64,000 nucleotides of DNA from Crocodylus rhombifer (GCA_038503035.1 JAVSML010024599.1:986414-1050413); one strand, 5' to 3'. Shown: positions 35,566 to 47,039, numbered from the stretch's first letter. Numbers and translations are program-made. The notes: generated by a model from the sequence alone, not told the origin.

Positions 35566-36185
35566 ATAACTAATAAGCCATCTTCTTACTACATGTGCAT
35601 AAGTGACAGTATCCATACCACATTATGGAAGAGTAAGAGTGATGAATGCAAGTCTGTATTTATTAATAAGTGCTTTTCATTTGTTTATTTTTTACCTTTT
35701 CTCCTTAAAAATATTTATCTGAGGGTAACCAGAGCTGTTACTCTTTTCCTCTTTGTTTCATATTGTGTATATGCTGAGGAAAGATATGAAAAAGTTGTTT
35801 TCATCACCTTGTGTGACAGTGAGACATTGCTTGTTTTGACATCTTGGTGAAGATATAAATACATATATAAAATAATTTTAAAAAATGGGTTGTCAGTGAA
35901 AACAGTGATGACTGAGTAATGACAAATGGCTGCCAGCTTGGCAAGTGTTAAAATAATAAATAAGTTTATCACCAACTCATTTCACTGTTACTGAGCAGAA
36001 CTAGTGGGCTACTTTATGAGGATCAAGTGAAGAGCTACATCTGTAGCAGAAACATCTTTCCCCTGTGTCATGTGAAGACTGGGTAATGGTTTCAAAATGC
36101 CCCAAGATGAAACCACTTACAAGTGTACTTAACCTCATACTTTATTATTTTACTTCACTGAGCTCATTCATGGTAGGAAAGCTAA
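35566..36185. other. Unique AT-rich DNA
   Basis: No gene or further repeat recognised. Confidence 0.45.
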
Positions 36186-36189
36186 TAAT

Positions 36190-36312
36190 CAGCATTCTTC
36201 TATTGCAATTTCCAGTTGTAGATCTTCAGGGCTTTACAAGGGTAGCAAGTATATTTTCCCGTTTTAAAGATGAGGAGAAACTGAGGCATATTAAGAAGAC
36301 CTCTTTGCGCAA
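36190..36312 (-). repeat. Probable MIR-like fragment, antisense
   Basis: 'cccgttttaaagatgaggagaaactgaggca' is the antisense MIR core pattern ('cattttacagatgaggaaactgaggca'). The flanking part is too worn to align by eye. Confidence 0.4.
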
Positions 36313-38887
36313 GGTAAGTCTGCAGAGGGTTGTTAGAGCCACAAATTGTCCCTTTGCCTCCTGAGTTCCACTCCAATGCTGTTCGGTCACACTGTCTCTG
36401 CTCATTAACCCAAGCAGATGTGTTTGTAGGCGTACTTAATGGTATTCCTACACTGCATCCAATTGCACTTGAGCACATCTACCCACCTGTTTGTACTTGT
36501 ATTTTTACCAAACCCAGAACTGTGTCAAGGGAGCTGTTCTGTGGCAGCTTTCAAGCATATCAGAAACTGGTCTCTAGAGCAGTTGCAGGGAGGGATACCC
36601 CTGGAGCAGCCCCACCACCACATTTGGCATATGTGAGCTGGAGGAGGTAAATAGGAAGTACCCAAGCATCTGTCTTGAAGAGCACCATGCAAGCAGCATA
36701 GGCAGCCCCTTAGTAGGCAATGTTCTTCAGTCAGTAGGTGCTTTTGAAAATTGTACCCACTGCCACTAAGTAAGGTCCATTTGTTATTCACACAGGCAGA
36801 TCCTTTTGCTCATGTGGAGGCACACTGATTTCAGCAATGCACCTCAGCAGGTCTGAGTGCAGGTTTGGAGCGCAATATGCCACTGCAAAGGGAAGTGCAT
36901 CATGCTGGTTTAAAAGATTTTATTTAAATCTATGACAGGCTCATTTACTGTTAAGTATTAGACCTGTATTTAAGAACAATGTTGCTATTAAGAAGTTCTT
37001 TCTGCTGATGAAGTGATGATATGCTTCTGTTCATTGACTTTACTAACATTTAGCAAGTAGAAAACCAGAATCTCATTTCAGAGAATAGCTCCATAATTTC
37101 ATGCACCTACCATAAAAACAAGCAAATTGACACCCTGCCAGGAGTAGCCAGAGGAGATCTTAGACGAGAGTTCATAATGATACTGTTGCCATATTGCATG
37201 CCTGTAAATAATTCATTAAGTCAACCACCCTTTTGTTTTAAGCAAACATGAGCAGATGCCTTTTTAAATTGGATGCAGACAACGATTTTCAGCAAAACAT
37301 TATTGTAATATGACACTTAAAAAGAGTAACATTTTTCTCATATTGATTTTTGTACTATTACTGACTCTGATAATTCACAGTGATTATTTGTTACTCACCA
37401 AATCTGTTGTGTTGGGTTTCCTTCCCACGCACTCCCAAACGTTTTTCAGACTCATGTTTTGTGCTAGGTTTTGTAGTTTCTGTGATGCTGTAACTATCTA
37501 ACAAAATCAATGCAATAAACAATATATGAAGCAATAAGTTTTATGACCCTGAAATAGTAACATTATTTGTATAATATGAAAGTGCTATTCAGTCATTCTT
37601 GATGCTTTCTGCTTTTCTGTTTGGAAAAGGAGTAGTCAAGTAATTAAAAGACATGAAACAATAACATCTGTGGTGGGGTGGAATAAAAGGGTAGTGTCTA
37701 CATAGCAGATGATCATTGTTTTAATTTATAACATTTAGTTCATAAAATCAAATCGTACATTTGAAAATACCATGATCATAAAGTGTGGAGGTGTGTTTTT
37801 TAAAAAAACAATGAAAACAATAACAACATCAAGAACAAAAAACCCTTTCTTATTTCTAACCTTGTTCTATTCCCTTAATTTCCATATCCGTGTGGGAAAG
37901 ACCTTCATAGTGCAATATTACTCGTAATCCTACTTGTTATTTCTAGTTTGGATTTTACAACCCCCTTTTTATGATAACGCTTTTCTGCTTACATGGTCAC
38001 ATGGTATGAACTTGACAAAATTTTGATTCCATCCATGTTCTAATTAGTGGAACCATAATGAAAGCTTTAAACTTAAACAAGGGCATCATGTGTATAAAAA
38101 ATTAAGCATAGATAGAAGCATAGATGATAAAATTGCAAAAGGATGGTGGTCCTGTAATATACTAACACACAAGTATGTTGTAACCATTTAAAAACAAATC
38201 TAACTCTCTCATGTTAGGCAAAACCTGTTACATTTCAAACAGTAAATAAGTGTTCATTTCAAGTATGTTGTTTTACTGTGATAGCTTCTTGCCCTTCAGA
38301 CATTGCTTTAAGGGCAAACCCCAAACAGATGTTCTGGGTGTTATTAACTAGTAAATAAAATGGAATGTATAAGCATGTTTTGTTGGTCCAGCTAATGTTT
38401 CAGAAGGGTTACAGTGGGCTTTTACACATTTTGTAAGACTTTACAAGCTATAAACCACAAATCCTTTGCATGTGAATTATACAACTTTCATGCTGTAATG
38501 AAGTACTTAAAAATGTGTTTTAAGGAAAACACTACGTAAGATTTTATTGCTATTATTATTACTGAGCCTGTTGACCATTGCATTATTTCAGTTTTATGTT
38601 GGCCTGACTGGAGTTAGTGGTGAATTGGACTCATTATTTCTATTTACCTTCTTTTAGGTTTCCTTATTATGGCATATGCTTCCCTCCCCCACCCCCCAAC
38701 CAAAATCTATAGCGGAATATACCATTTTGTCTCTGAAAAGTATTATGAACAAACAGGACACGTGCAGTAAAAATATAAATAACAGATTCCAAGTCCAGAA
38801 GGCATCACCATGTTAACTATTCTATGTGTACCCTGTAATCACAGAATTTACCCTTCTTCTTGGGTAAGTTAGCCTGCACTAAGCTCT
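36313..38887. other. Unique DNA, no gene supported
   Basis: 36.3-36.8 kb is less AT-rich and gives overlapping frames on both strands (36200-36791) without domains. 37140-37310 is repeat-free and could be a conserved element, but this cannot be judged here. An A-rich run lies at 37800-37845. Confidence 0.45.
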
Positions 38888-39064
38888 GGCCATAAGTGAC
38901 TGGTAGGGGGTGCACAGGGGTGCATGTGCCCCCCCCCCCCCGATAGCCAGCACTGATGCTGTTGGTAGGGCTTGTGCCCTCCCAACAGGGCCACTGCCAT
39001 CAGCGGCTTCTGTGGGTGCCCCCTCACCCTGATTCAGGAGGCACCAGTCACTTGTGCCTCTGGC
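38888..39064. mobile_element. Short element, same family as 20034-20303
   Basis: Left end ggccataagtgactggt; the reverse complement of the right end is gccagaggcacaagtgactggt. The shared aagtgactggt forms the inverted terminus. A C-run (38930-38941) lies near the left end, and attcaggaggcacc near the right. Confidence 0.6.
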
Positions 39065-39278
39065 TACTATCATTAAACTGCTACTCCTAATCAGCTTAGC
39101 TCACTTCAGGCTTGTCCAGCTGTCTCTGCAGTAACTCGTTCAATACGTTAGTCTGAATTTCCACACCACAAGCCATACAACTTCATCTGGAAACAATTCA
39201 AATGAGGTGTCAACATAACAACATCAGTGCGAATAAAAAGAAAACATTTATACCCAGAATTATTAATCCTAGTTACAG

Positions 39279-39480
39279 CAGGTACAGACACTATGCATAA
39301 ATGAGTCTAACTGATTGGAAATCAATTTATACCCATAACAGAAATTCAGTGCACATAGACTGATCTAAAAATGGCAGAACCTAGGCTAAGATAGACCTGG
39401 ATCAAAGTGCACTCAGATCTAATCAATTAAAGTTAGACCAGTGAATTGAACTTCTGTACCAGATCCCATATCAATTCAAC
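39279..39480 (+). mobile_element. Left end of a GGCTAGGGACAG-family transposon (copy C)
   Basis: ggtacagacactatgcataa followed by 'gaaatcaatttatacccataacag' and 'attcagtgcacatagac' matches copies A and B at their left ends. No matching right end was found before 42 kb, so the copy is incomplete or internally rearranged. The GC-rich DNA after it, including the Myb/SANT-like remnant, may be its interior. Confidence 0.55.
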
Positions 39481-39655
39481 TTACATTGCTGTCCCCTGGC
39501 ATCTCCTCCTCTGTGGCTCCCCTGCTACTACTCCTCCCTTGCAGGGAGGTATACTAACACTCAGTGGCTCTGGCCAAGCACGTGGGGACCCTGCCCCTGA
39601 TCTCTTCCAGAATTGAGCCAGCAAAGCCTTTCTCCCCATCCCCACTTCCTGCCTC

Positions 39656-40200
39656 TGGCTATCTGTTAGCCACAGCCATGGGGAGGGGTAAGGGAGGCAT
39701 TTGTGTCCCTTGCATGAGCCCTGGGAACTGAGCACTTGAGTCTCTGGGTTGTGCCTCCACAACGCACCATGAAGCACCCCATGATATACACACAGACCTG
39801 ATAATAAGCGTAAGAGAACTCCTGAACAGCCCTATGGGCACTGACCCTGGCTCCTGCACACCCAGCTACAGACATCCCCCCTCCCCCCGGCCATGGCCCT
39901 GTGCTTGGACATAGCCCCATGGCCCCATTCCTGAGCTCTCCTAGAGCCATGCCAGAAAAGCCCTGACTGGCTATCTGTTAGTTGCAGGCATATTAGGGGG
40001 CAGTGGTAGGGGGGAGGGAGAAAGGGGAGGAAGGCATTTGTCTCCTATACAAACTCAGGTACTTGCATTGCATCATGAGGCCCCACATGATGTACACACA
40101 CAGATCTGACACTGAGCCCATAGACTTTAACCCTGGTTCCCGCATACCCAGCCAGAGATCCCCATGGCCACACACATGGTCACAGCACCACCGACCCCAA
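39656..40200. repeat. Tandem duplication, ~311-bp unit, two copies
   Basis: 'ctatctgttag' followed by 'ggaggcatttgt', 'catgatataca cacagacctga' and 'accctggctcc' occurs from 39660 and again from 39971, offset 311 bp. Divergence is moderate and small indels occur. Minus-strand frames 39481-40220 fall within it and have no domain. Confidence 0.65.
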
Positions 40201-40734
40201 CCCTGGCTTCCACATGCCACATCTCAGAAGCCAGAGACTCTTTTCAGGCCTGCAGTTACAGTGTCCTGGAGTACCAGGGTGGGGGCATGTGGGAGAGTCA
40301 CTGAGTATCCAAGCCAGGGGCAAGTGGGTGCCCCTGGAAAATTCAGGAGCAGGTGGGGCATGCCCAGCTGGCTCCATGTTGCAGGTAGAGGACACTGGAA
40401 ATTTCTAGACCGGGGCTTGGGGCATTGCTGGAATTGCAGGATGTCTGCTGGAAACCCCTAGAAAGTTTGAGGTTATAGGGGTTTCCTCACCAGTGGAGCC
40501 CTGGTCACTGAAGCAGAGGTTGCAATCAGCTGCAGTGAGAGGGAGAGCCATGTGCTAGGACCCACACCTTTGTGCATCCTTCTCTCTTTCCATCCATCCA
40601 CCCTTCCAGCCGTCCTGGCCTCCTTCCAGCCTTCCATTCATCCCCTTTCAGCTAGATCCTCACTCCCATGGACACTAAGACACCACAGGCACCATGGACA
40701 ACCCCATCCCATCCTCCTCTGTTACCCAACCCCA

Positions 40735-41300
40735 GTCACACAACTGGGACTATGGGGAGATAATGGATCTTGTCACTATCTGCAGGGAGGAGACCCAGCA
40801 CCAGCTCTAGAAAGGGCACTGGAACAGGGGTGTCTTCAAGTATGTCATCCAGCAGATGCAGGTGTGGGATCACAAAAGGGACTGGGAACAGTGCTATGCC
40901 AAGACCAAATGGATGCAGTATAGGTGTGTTCATGATGCCAACAAAAAAGTCCAGGGCCTGAAGGCATATCATACTCTTCTATGAGGACCTGTCCCACTTC
41001 CTCACCAAGGACAAGGCCATCAAGACCCCACACACCTATGGCAGCCCTGGGGGAGCAGGAAGAGTTGATGGCAGGGACTCCACTGGAGGAGGAGGTACAG
41101 GTAGGGCCTGTGACAATGGGACAATTCGGTTCTCGGAGCAGGTCCCCAGGGGCCACAGGGCAAAAGGACAGCTGCTGGATCCAGTCTATGAATCCACTCC
41201 ATTGGTGCTAGTCCCTGTATCATCACAGGATGTGGGACCTGATGTGCACCTGCAACTGGATATGAGCTCCCTTGATATCTTCTTGGTGTGGCCAAAAGCA
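40735..41300 (+). pseudogene. Broken Myb/SANT-like DNA-binding domain gene
   Basis: In the frame beginning 40742 the translation is NWDYGEIMDLVTICREETQ, then a stop at 40808-40810. The same frame continues HWNRGVFKYVIQQMQVWDHK, then DWEQCYAKTKWMQYRC, then HDANKKVQGLKAYH. Near 40975 a one-base shift moves it to FYEDLSHFLTKDKA. This matches the tri-helical Myb/SANT-like domain (W-x-E-x-x-L helix 1; helix 3 with E/QQC..K.K.(L/M)...Y, then D-A/H-N), known from ZSCAN20/29-like and MSANTD proteins and from the second protein of Harbinger transposons. Two breaks within about 250 bp mark it as dead. The following ~300 bp in the shifted frame is Gly/Pro/Ser-rich. It probably rode in a transposon, since it sits in a GC-rich cluster of DNA transposons. 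The overlapping frames 40552-41612 are shadows. Confidence 0.65.
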
Positions 41301-41660
41301 GGGAGCACAGCACACTGGAAAGGGGGAAAGCCCTGATACCACAGAAAAATTGGGATCCAGGACCTGAAGTCCAAGCCTGTGCCCTCCATCTTATGGGAAC
41401 CCCCCACCTCAGGTCCTCAACCCCGAAGTCCACAGCTGAGCATGCGGACCTTAGTACATTTTTCCCTGCACTGCTGCTATGAGTGTTCTAGACCCACTCC
41501 TCAAACACCTGATTGCCCTCCTCCCAGACATGCAGTCCTGAAACTATTAAAAAAGGTGTTCATACAAGGCATGTTTCACAGAGGTATAGGTGAAAAATTT
41601 AAGCATATTTAAATACGTTGGTTTGGTTTGGTTAGGTTGCATTGATCAGTTGACTAGATT
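41301..41660. other. Flank of the Myb/SANT-like remnant
   Basis: No recognised domain. A ggtttggtttggttagg run lies at 41621-41637. Confidence 0.4.
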
Positions 41661-41667
41661 ATTAGGT

Positions 41668-41880
41668 GTCAGCCTTTTTGGCAGGCATGCCACAAATTAG
41701 TTCCTCATCCTCCCTGAGTGCCACTCTGATCACCTTCCTCTGCCTGATCTACAGCTCTGCTTCCTGCTCTGTCTCTGCCTCATCTGCATCTCTGCATCCT
41801 GCTTTCTGCTCTATCTGCCACGGTTTTCTTGTGATGTACATCTCCCTGATGTCTCTCTCACATGCAGGTTGCCCCTAGGA
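41668..41880. repeat. CT-rich degenerate repeat
   Basis: Repeated words 'ctctgcctgatctacagctc', 'ctctgcctcatctgcatctc' and 'tgctctatctgcca' form a short-unit array. It begins ggtgtcagcctttttggcag, which resembles the end of a hAT-type element. The Ser/Cys-rich frame 41666-41878 is a translation of the repeat. Confidence 0.5.
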
Positions 41881-42171
41881 TAAATAATGTACAGTATCTA
41901 AAAAGCTGGGTCAATGAATAAGAAGTCTTTTATCACCTCTTTTTTTTCCTAACCATTGCTAAAGACTGTTTAGTTTATTTCATAGATTCAAATGGACACT
42001 TTAGTGCATAGTTACATTTGCATATTTAAAATACCTTTGAAATTTTAATTACAATATTATTGCTCATTTATAATAACACTTTCAAGAAATAATAGCAAAG
42101 TGGACTTGCTGTTTCATGTCCATAATCTATCTGAACATTACCATTTTAAAAGATGAGTAAAAAATAATCTG

Positions 42172-42250
42172 TTTGTGACCCAGTGGCTAAGGTACTGAAT
42201 TGGGAGATGAAAGACCTTGGTTCTGTTCCTGACTCAGAGTGCTGACAGAA
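42172..42250 (+). repeat. MIR-like SINE 5' (tRNA-derived) part
   Basis: 'gacccagtggctaaggtact', 'gaattgggagatgaaagacc' and 'ttggttctgttcctgactc' follow the MIR head ('gtggttaagagc...ctggagccagac...ctgggttcgaatcc'). Confidence 0.55.
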
Positions 42251-42768
42251 GGGATGGTTTGGCATGTGATTGGGCCCCAGAAGTGCTCTACAGCCATGCA
42301 CTGACAGAAGTCCATGGCTGTACAGTCAAGCAAAAATCTGAACTGTCATTACCTGAGGGTTCAGATGGAGGCATGTCAAAGCAGAGCACCTTCATTAACA
42401 CCTGTCAGTGTCTACATACACTACACAGCCCAGTCCTGCCCCTGGTGCTATCTTCAGGATGGGAGGAGGAAAAGGGAGGGAAGTGACTTCCATATGGGGA
42501 TCGCTCAGCCTGTGCTGCAGGGTGAGGTTCATGGATTGGAGCCCCCTGAGGTGGGGGAGGGCTCCAATCCACCTGCCCCCGCTTCCAGGAAAGGCTGGGC
42601 AAACAGACCAAGCTCCCTCCACTCCCTTTCCCCTCTCCCTTTCTGAAGGCAGCACTGGAGCTGGGAATGGGGAGGGGCTGGGGAGAGCAGCATGCAGCCA
42701 CTTCAAACTGGAGCTTAATCCTCCAACCCCTAGGACCCAAAAGATGACATATTTTGGGTATAGGTAAC
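42251..42768. other. GC-rich DNA without recognised feature
   Basis: Overlapping frames on three strands/frames (42217-42772) come from composition. None has a domain. Confidence 0.4.
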
Positions 42769-42769
42769 T

Positions 42770-43382
42770 CATAGAATCACAGAATCATAGAAAATTAGGG
42801 CTGGGAGGGACCTCAGGAGATCATCTAATCCAACCCCTTGCTTAAAGCAGGACCATCTCCAACTAGATTATCCCAGCCAAAGCCTTGTCTAGCTGGGTCT
42901 TAAAAATCTCCAAGGATGGAGAGTCCACAACCTCTCTGGGTAACCTGTTCCAGTGTTTTACTACCCTCCTGGTGAGAAAGTTCTTCCTAATATCTAAGCT
43001 AAACTTGCCTTGCTGCAACTTGATACCGTTACTCCTTGTTCTGCGTCTTCTGCCACTAAGAACAGTCTAGCTCTTTTGAACCTCCCTTTATGTAGTTGAA
43101 GGCTGCTATTAAATCCCCTCAGTCTTGTCTTCTCCAGACTAAATAAGCCCAGTTCCCTCGGCCTCTCCTCATAAGTGATGTGCCTCAGCCCCTCACGACT
43201 TTTGTTGCCCTCTCTCCAATTTATCTACATACTTTCTGTTGAGTTGGGGAGGGGGCAGAACTGAACACAGTATTCCAGATGTGGCCTCAATGGTGCTCAA
43301 TAGAGGGAACTGATTACTTCCCTTGATCTGCTGGCAATGCTGCTACCAATGCAGTCCAGTATGCCATTATCCTTCTTGGCCA
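42770..43382 (-). mobile_element. CR1 LINE, 3' half of a copy split by a transposon
   Basis: On plus, 'atagaatcacagaatcatag' and 'agggctgggagggacctcag' mark the CR1 3' end. The body runs to ...ccttcttggcca at 43382, where the CR1 text stops. It resumes in register at 45341. Many stops: an older copy. Confidence 0.9.
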
Positions 43383-45340
43383 GGGTCCGAAGTTATGCAT
43401 AAACCAGTTTAAGTGATCAGAAACTGGTTTAAACCTGTAACAGAACAGAAATTCAGTGCACATAAACCAGTTTCAAAATGGCCAAAACTGATTTAAAATA
43501 AACCTGGTTGAATGTAGTATCAGACTGAATTGATTTGTATCAAACCAGTTTATAGAACTTCTGTAACAGACCCCTTCCTGGATTAAATTAAATCAGAGTC
43601 TCCCAGCATGCTTTTCAACCTTGGGCTGGGCTGTGCTTTCTGCTCCAGAGAGAAGGGTTGGCCCCACCCCTCTGCTCTCTAGCTGGAGCAGGGGTGGGGG
43701 CATGGCCAGACACCAGCCAGCAAGGCCTCCTGAGGCAAAGGGGGCAAGGAGGGATTTTATTTTCCCCTTCCTCCTCTCTCCCCCTGGGGAAACCCAGATG
43801 GGGTCTGCCTGGCCAGGTGTGCATGGCAGAGGCAGTGGCCAGGGCTGTTGACAGAGTTGGCCATGCAATTCCTCCCCCCCCCCCCCAACACACACTCAAG
43901 TGGTCGTGGGGGGAAATGCCTGACATGGGTTGCTCCACTCTGGCCCAGCAGACCCCTGCTGGGGTTCCTGAGGGGGGAGGGGAGGAATAAACCCCCTCCT
44001 TGCCCCCTTTGCCTCAGGAGGTCATGTTGGCTGGTGTCTGGCCATACACCTGCCATTGCCACTGGAGCAGCAAAGGGGAAGGGACCATGATGGGGCAGCA
44101 GCCCCTGTCATGGTGTCCCAGGGAATGCAAGCCTCTTACCAGGGGAGGAGGAGGGTGGGAAGTTGTGCTCTGGGCAGCCTGCTTGGGGCAAGTGTTGGTG
44201 GCAGCAGCACTAGGGGGAGCTTAAGGAGCTATGGTCACCCCAAAATTCAGCTTACCCTCTATAGCCACCCCTCTGAGCCCCGCTGCTGCTGCTAACCACA
44301 TGCAGGCTGTGGCAGCTTTGCCTGCCCTGTTTCTGCTTGCAATGCAGCCCCCCACTGGGAAGAAGCTTGCACTCCCCAGGACACCATGACAGGGGCTGCT
44401 GACCCATCAAGGTTGTCCAGATGCCCCCTCGCTTGTCCAGATGCAGGGGCAGGAGCGGGGACATAGCCAGACACTGGCTGGTATGTCCCGTGAGGCAAAA
44501 GGGGTTTATTCTTCCCTCCATCCTCTCTCCCCACCCAAGATACCCCAGATGGGGTCTGCCTGGCTTGGTGTGAGTGGTGGAGGCATCAGCCGGGGCTGGC
44601 AGACCTCAACTACAGTCACCTGTGAGGAGAGGGGATGGAGGAGGGAATAAATCCCCTCTCTACCCGCTTTGTCATACTGGCTGGCATCTCTCTCCACCCC
44701 CGCCCGTGCCACTGGAGCAGTGAAGGGGTATGCCCTGACAGGGGCTGCTGTGCCTCAGCCAGGCAGACCACAGCTGGGGTCCATTCTGGTGGAACAGGGT
44801 TGGAAGTGGGGATTAAATTTCCCCTCCCTCTCGCTGTTTGCTTCAGGCTGTGGATAGGGCTGGCCACACCCCTGCACCACTCAAGAAATGTTGGCTGGGA
44901 ATGCCTGACAGGGGGCCATGCTGGGCTATTCTCTGGCCAGGAGCCAGGTTCTGGGTACACTTCCTCCCTCCCCCTCAGAATAAAATCCTAGCAAGAGCTG
45001 CTTCCTCTCTTGCTCTCCAAGCACACCCCAGCTAGGGTCCCTGAAGGCCAGTGTGGGAGGGCTAAAGCCCACCCCCCCATCATACTTAGGCCTGGCGGGG
45101 CCTGGTCATGGCTCCCCTCAGCTCAGTTTCCTCCCACCTGACCACTGCAAAAGGGAAGGGAGGGCTCATTCTAGTGCCCCCCGGTTTCTGGCCTGAGCCA
45201 TTGCAGGTATGTGCCTACATTTCCAGAATCAAAAGTGAATATCTATTCACTTGCAAAATGGTTCAATCTACACAGGTTAGACTAACCTGAAAAGACTGAA
45301 TCAATTCCAGCTTGGGCTTTCTGAATGTCTGTACTTAGCC
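43383..45340. mobile_element. DNA transposon, GGCTAGGGACAG family (copy B), inserted in CR1
   Basis: The element (1958 bp) interrupts one CR1 copy. The CR1 word cttggcca (43375-43382) recurs as cttggcaa (45341-45348), 7 of 8, as an 8-bp target duplication would. The left end has atgcataaaccagtttaagt and gtttaaacctgtaacag. The right end, reversed, is GGCTAAGTACAGACATTC, matching copy A's right end, and the preceding 'ggttagactaacctg...gattgaatcaatt'-type text also matches. The left terminus is eroded (GGGTCCGAAG). An 8-bp duplication suggests hAT. No transposase remains. Confidence 0.75.
43620..44960. repeat. GC-rich modules in alternating orientation inside copy B
   Basis: A module with 'cctcctgaggcaaagggggc', 'tttccccttcctcctctctc' and 'cagatggggtctgcctggcc' occurs at about 43720-43830. 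It recurs inverted at about 43975-44045 (gaataaaccccctccttgcc, cctcaggaggtc), direct at about 44480-44590 and inverted at about 44635-44695. A 'catgacaggggctgct' / 'agcccctgtcatgg' pair is likewise inverted (44098, 44385). Single strands would fold into several long hairpins. The roughly 20 frames on both strands here are shadows. Confidence 0.7.
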
Positions 45341-45755
45341 CTTGGCAACCAGAACACACTGTTGGCTCATATTCATCTATAACCCTCAGGGCCTTTTCTG
45401 CAGAGCTGCTGCCCAGCCAGTCAGCCCCCAGCCCATAGTGACGCATGGGATTGTTCTGTCCTAAGTGCATGACTTTGCATTTGTCTTTGCTGAACCTCAT
45501 GAAATTTCTTTTGGCCCAATCGTACAATTTGTCTAGGTCACTCTGAATACTAGCCCTACCCTCCAGCAGATCTATTACTGCCCCCAGCTTGCTGTTATCT
45601 GCAAACTTTTTGAGGGTGCACTCTATGCCATCTTCCAGGTCATTGATGAAGACATTGAACAAAACCAGCCCTAGGACTGACTCCTGAGGCACTCCACTTG
45701 ATACTGGCTGCCAACTAGACATGGAGCCACTGATTACTACCCTCTGAGCTCAAGA
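45341..45755 (-). mobile_element. CR1 LINE, 5' part of the split copy, dead reverse transcriptase
   Basis: On minus, SGVPQESVLGLVLFNVFIND and KKFADNSKL are the RT motifs. The catalytic FADD box reads FADN at residues 40-43 of the open frame (45282-45722), so a metal-binding Asp is lost. The frame runs at its C-terminus into copy B. It ends upstream near 45755 in ordinary DNA: 5'-truncated. Confidence 0.9.
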
Positions 45756-45929
45756 TGCAGTAAGTTCCCATCTACTAGTACATTCCCCACAAATTCTTCC
45801 ATTTTTTTGAGTTACAGAGGGGGGCTGCATGATGTCTGTCAGTGCCTTCAGTCTCTGAGCTGAGTAGGAAAGTCTCTTCCTTTCTTTCGGCCTGTGCTTC
45901 CTCTTCCACTCTTTTGTCTCTCAGCCATT

Positions 45930-46025
45930 TAAATTGCAAGCTGTTTGAGGCAGGATCTCTCAGTATATGTTTGTACAGCACCAAAGGTAATTAAGGCCTC
46001 TAGGTACTGTTGCAATACATAAAAT
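45930..46025 (+). repeat. Relic of an L2-like LINE tail
   Basis: 'attgcaagctgtttgaggca', 'tttgtacagcacc', 'ctctaggtactgttgcaata' follow the same tail pattern as at 16.8 kb. Confidence 0.5.
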
Positions 46026-46235
46026 ATTTATTGAGCAGAACTGCAGTTACAAGTTTGGGGGTGTTTTTTGTTAGTTGTCCCAAATATGGCTTCCAAATGT
46101 TAAGCCTGCAACTCTCCTAATGCTACCATATAAAATCATTGGAGAGAAAAACAGTTTTTGCAGGTATAACCAATGGGTTCAAGTTTCATAGCTAATAAAA
46201 CTTAAAGTGAGATTTTCTCTTGTGCAAATGTAAAC

Positions 46236-46652
46236 CTTAGCCTGGGAAGCAAGACTTATGAGGAAAGTTTGAAAGAAGTAGGGTTATTTAGTGTGAAAAA
46301 GAGACGACTGAAGGGGGATTTGATAACAGACTTCAAATACCTGAAGGGTGACTACAGAGAGGGTGGGAATAGACTATTCTCTGTGGCTGTAGGGGACAGG
46401 GCTAGGAGCCATGGCTTCAAACTACAGCAGAGGAAATTTAGGTTGAAATTTAGGAAGAACTTTCTGACTGAGGGTGGTCAGTCATTAGAACAGGCTACTA
46501 AAGAACTTGTAGAATCGCTATCCTTGGAGGTTTTCAAGACAAGGACACTTGCCTGGGATGGTTCAGTTAGGAATGATCCCAGCTTGAATGGGGTACTGTA
46601 CTAGATAACCTTAGGTGACCCTTTTAGCCCTACTGTCCTATCATCCTAATAC
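46236..46652 (+). mobile_element. CR1 LINE 3' fragment
   Basis: The plus strand translates as EVGLFSVKKRRLKGDLITDF, then FKYLKGDYREGGNRLFSV and FRLKFRKNFLT, the C-terminal tail of CR1 ORF2 (canonical LGLFSLEKRRLRGDLI...). It remains open from 46269 to 46604 apart from its missing 5' part. The 3' end is ...cctactgtcctatcatc. Confidence 0.9.
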
Positions 46653-47035
46653 TGAAGCTTAGCACAGTTTATTATGTAGCTCAATATTTTTCTCTAAACA
46701 AACTGGCTACAGCAAATGTTGTCAGTGTGTCTATTTAGAGCACATAACGAGTTGGCAGAATGACTGTCCTGGGGCCTGATCTGTTTATCTGAATGGATAC
46801 AGAGCAAACAGCAGCGGTATAATAATCTCTAGTTTTTATCACCAGAAAGTACAAATAAAAAGTAGCTAAACAGTGATGTGCCCAGTTTCTGCAATGTTGG
46901 GACAACCTGGGAAAACATTTATCTTATAGCTGCAGCATGCAAATTTCAGAGTAACTCTAGACAATAGTAAAGGGCTCAAAGCAAAGCTATTCTGTCTTTA
47001 TATGACAATCCTAGGCCTGTGAGCAGTTGAGAAAC
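46653..47035. other. Unique DNA
   Basis: No gene or repeat recognised. Confidence 0.4.
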
Positions 47036-47039
47036 TACT

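Noticed and set aside
35383..35850. 155-codon plus-strand frame
   Set aside because: Spans the end of a CR1 3' fragment and ordinary DNA; no domain and no splice support.
42172..42250. Possible tRNA gene
   Set aside because: Box B-like text is present but there is no cloverleaf; it fits the head of a MIR-like SINE.
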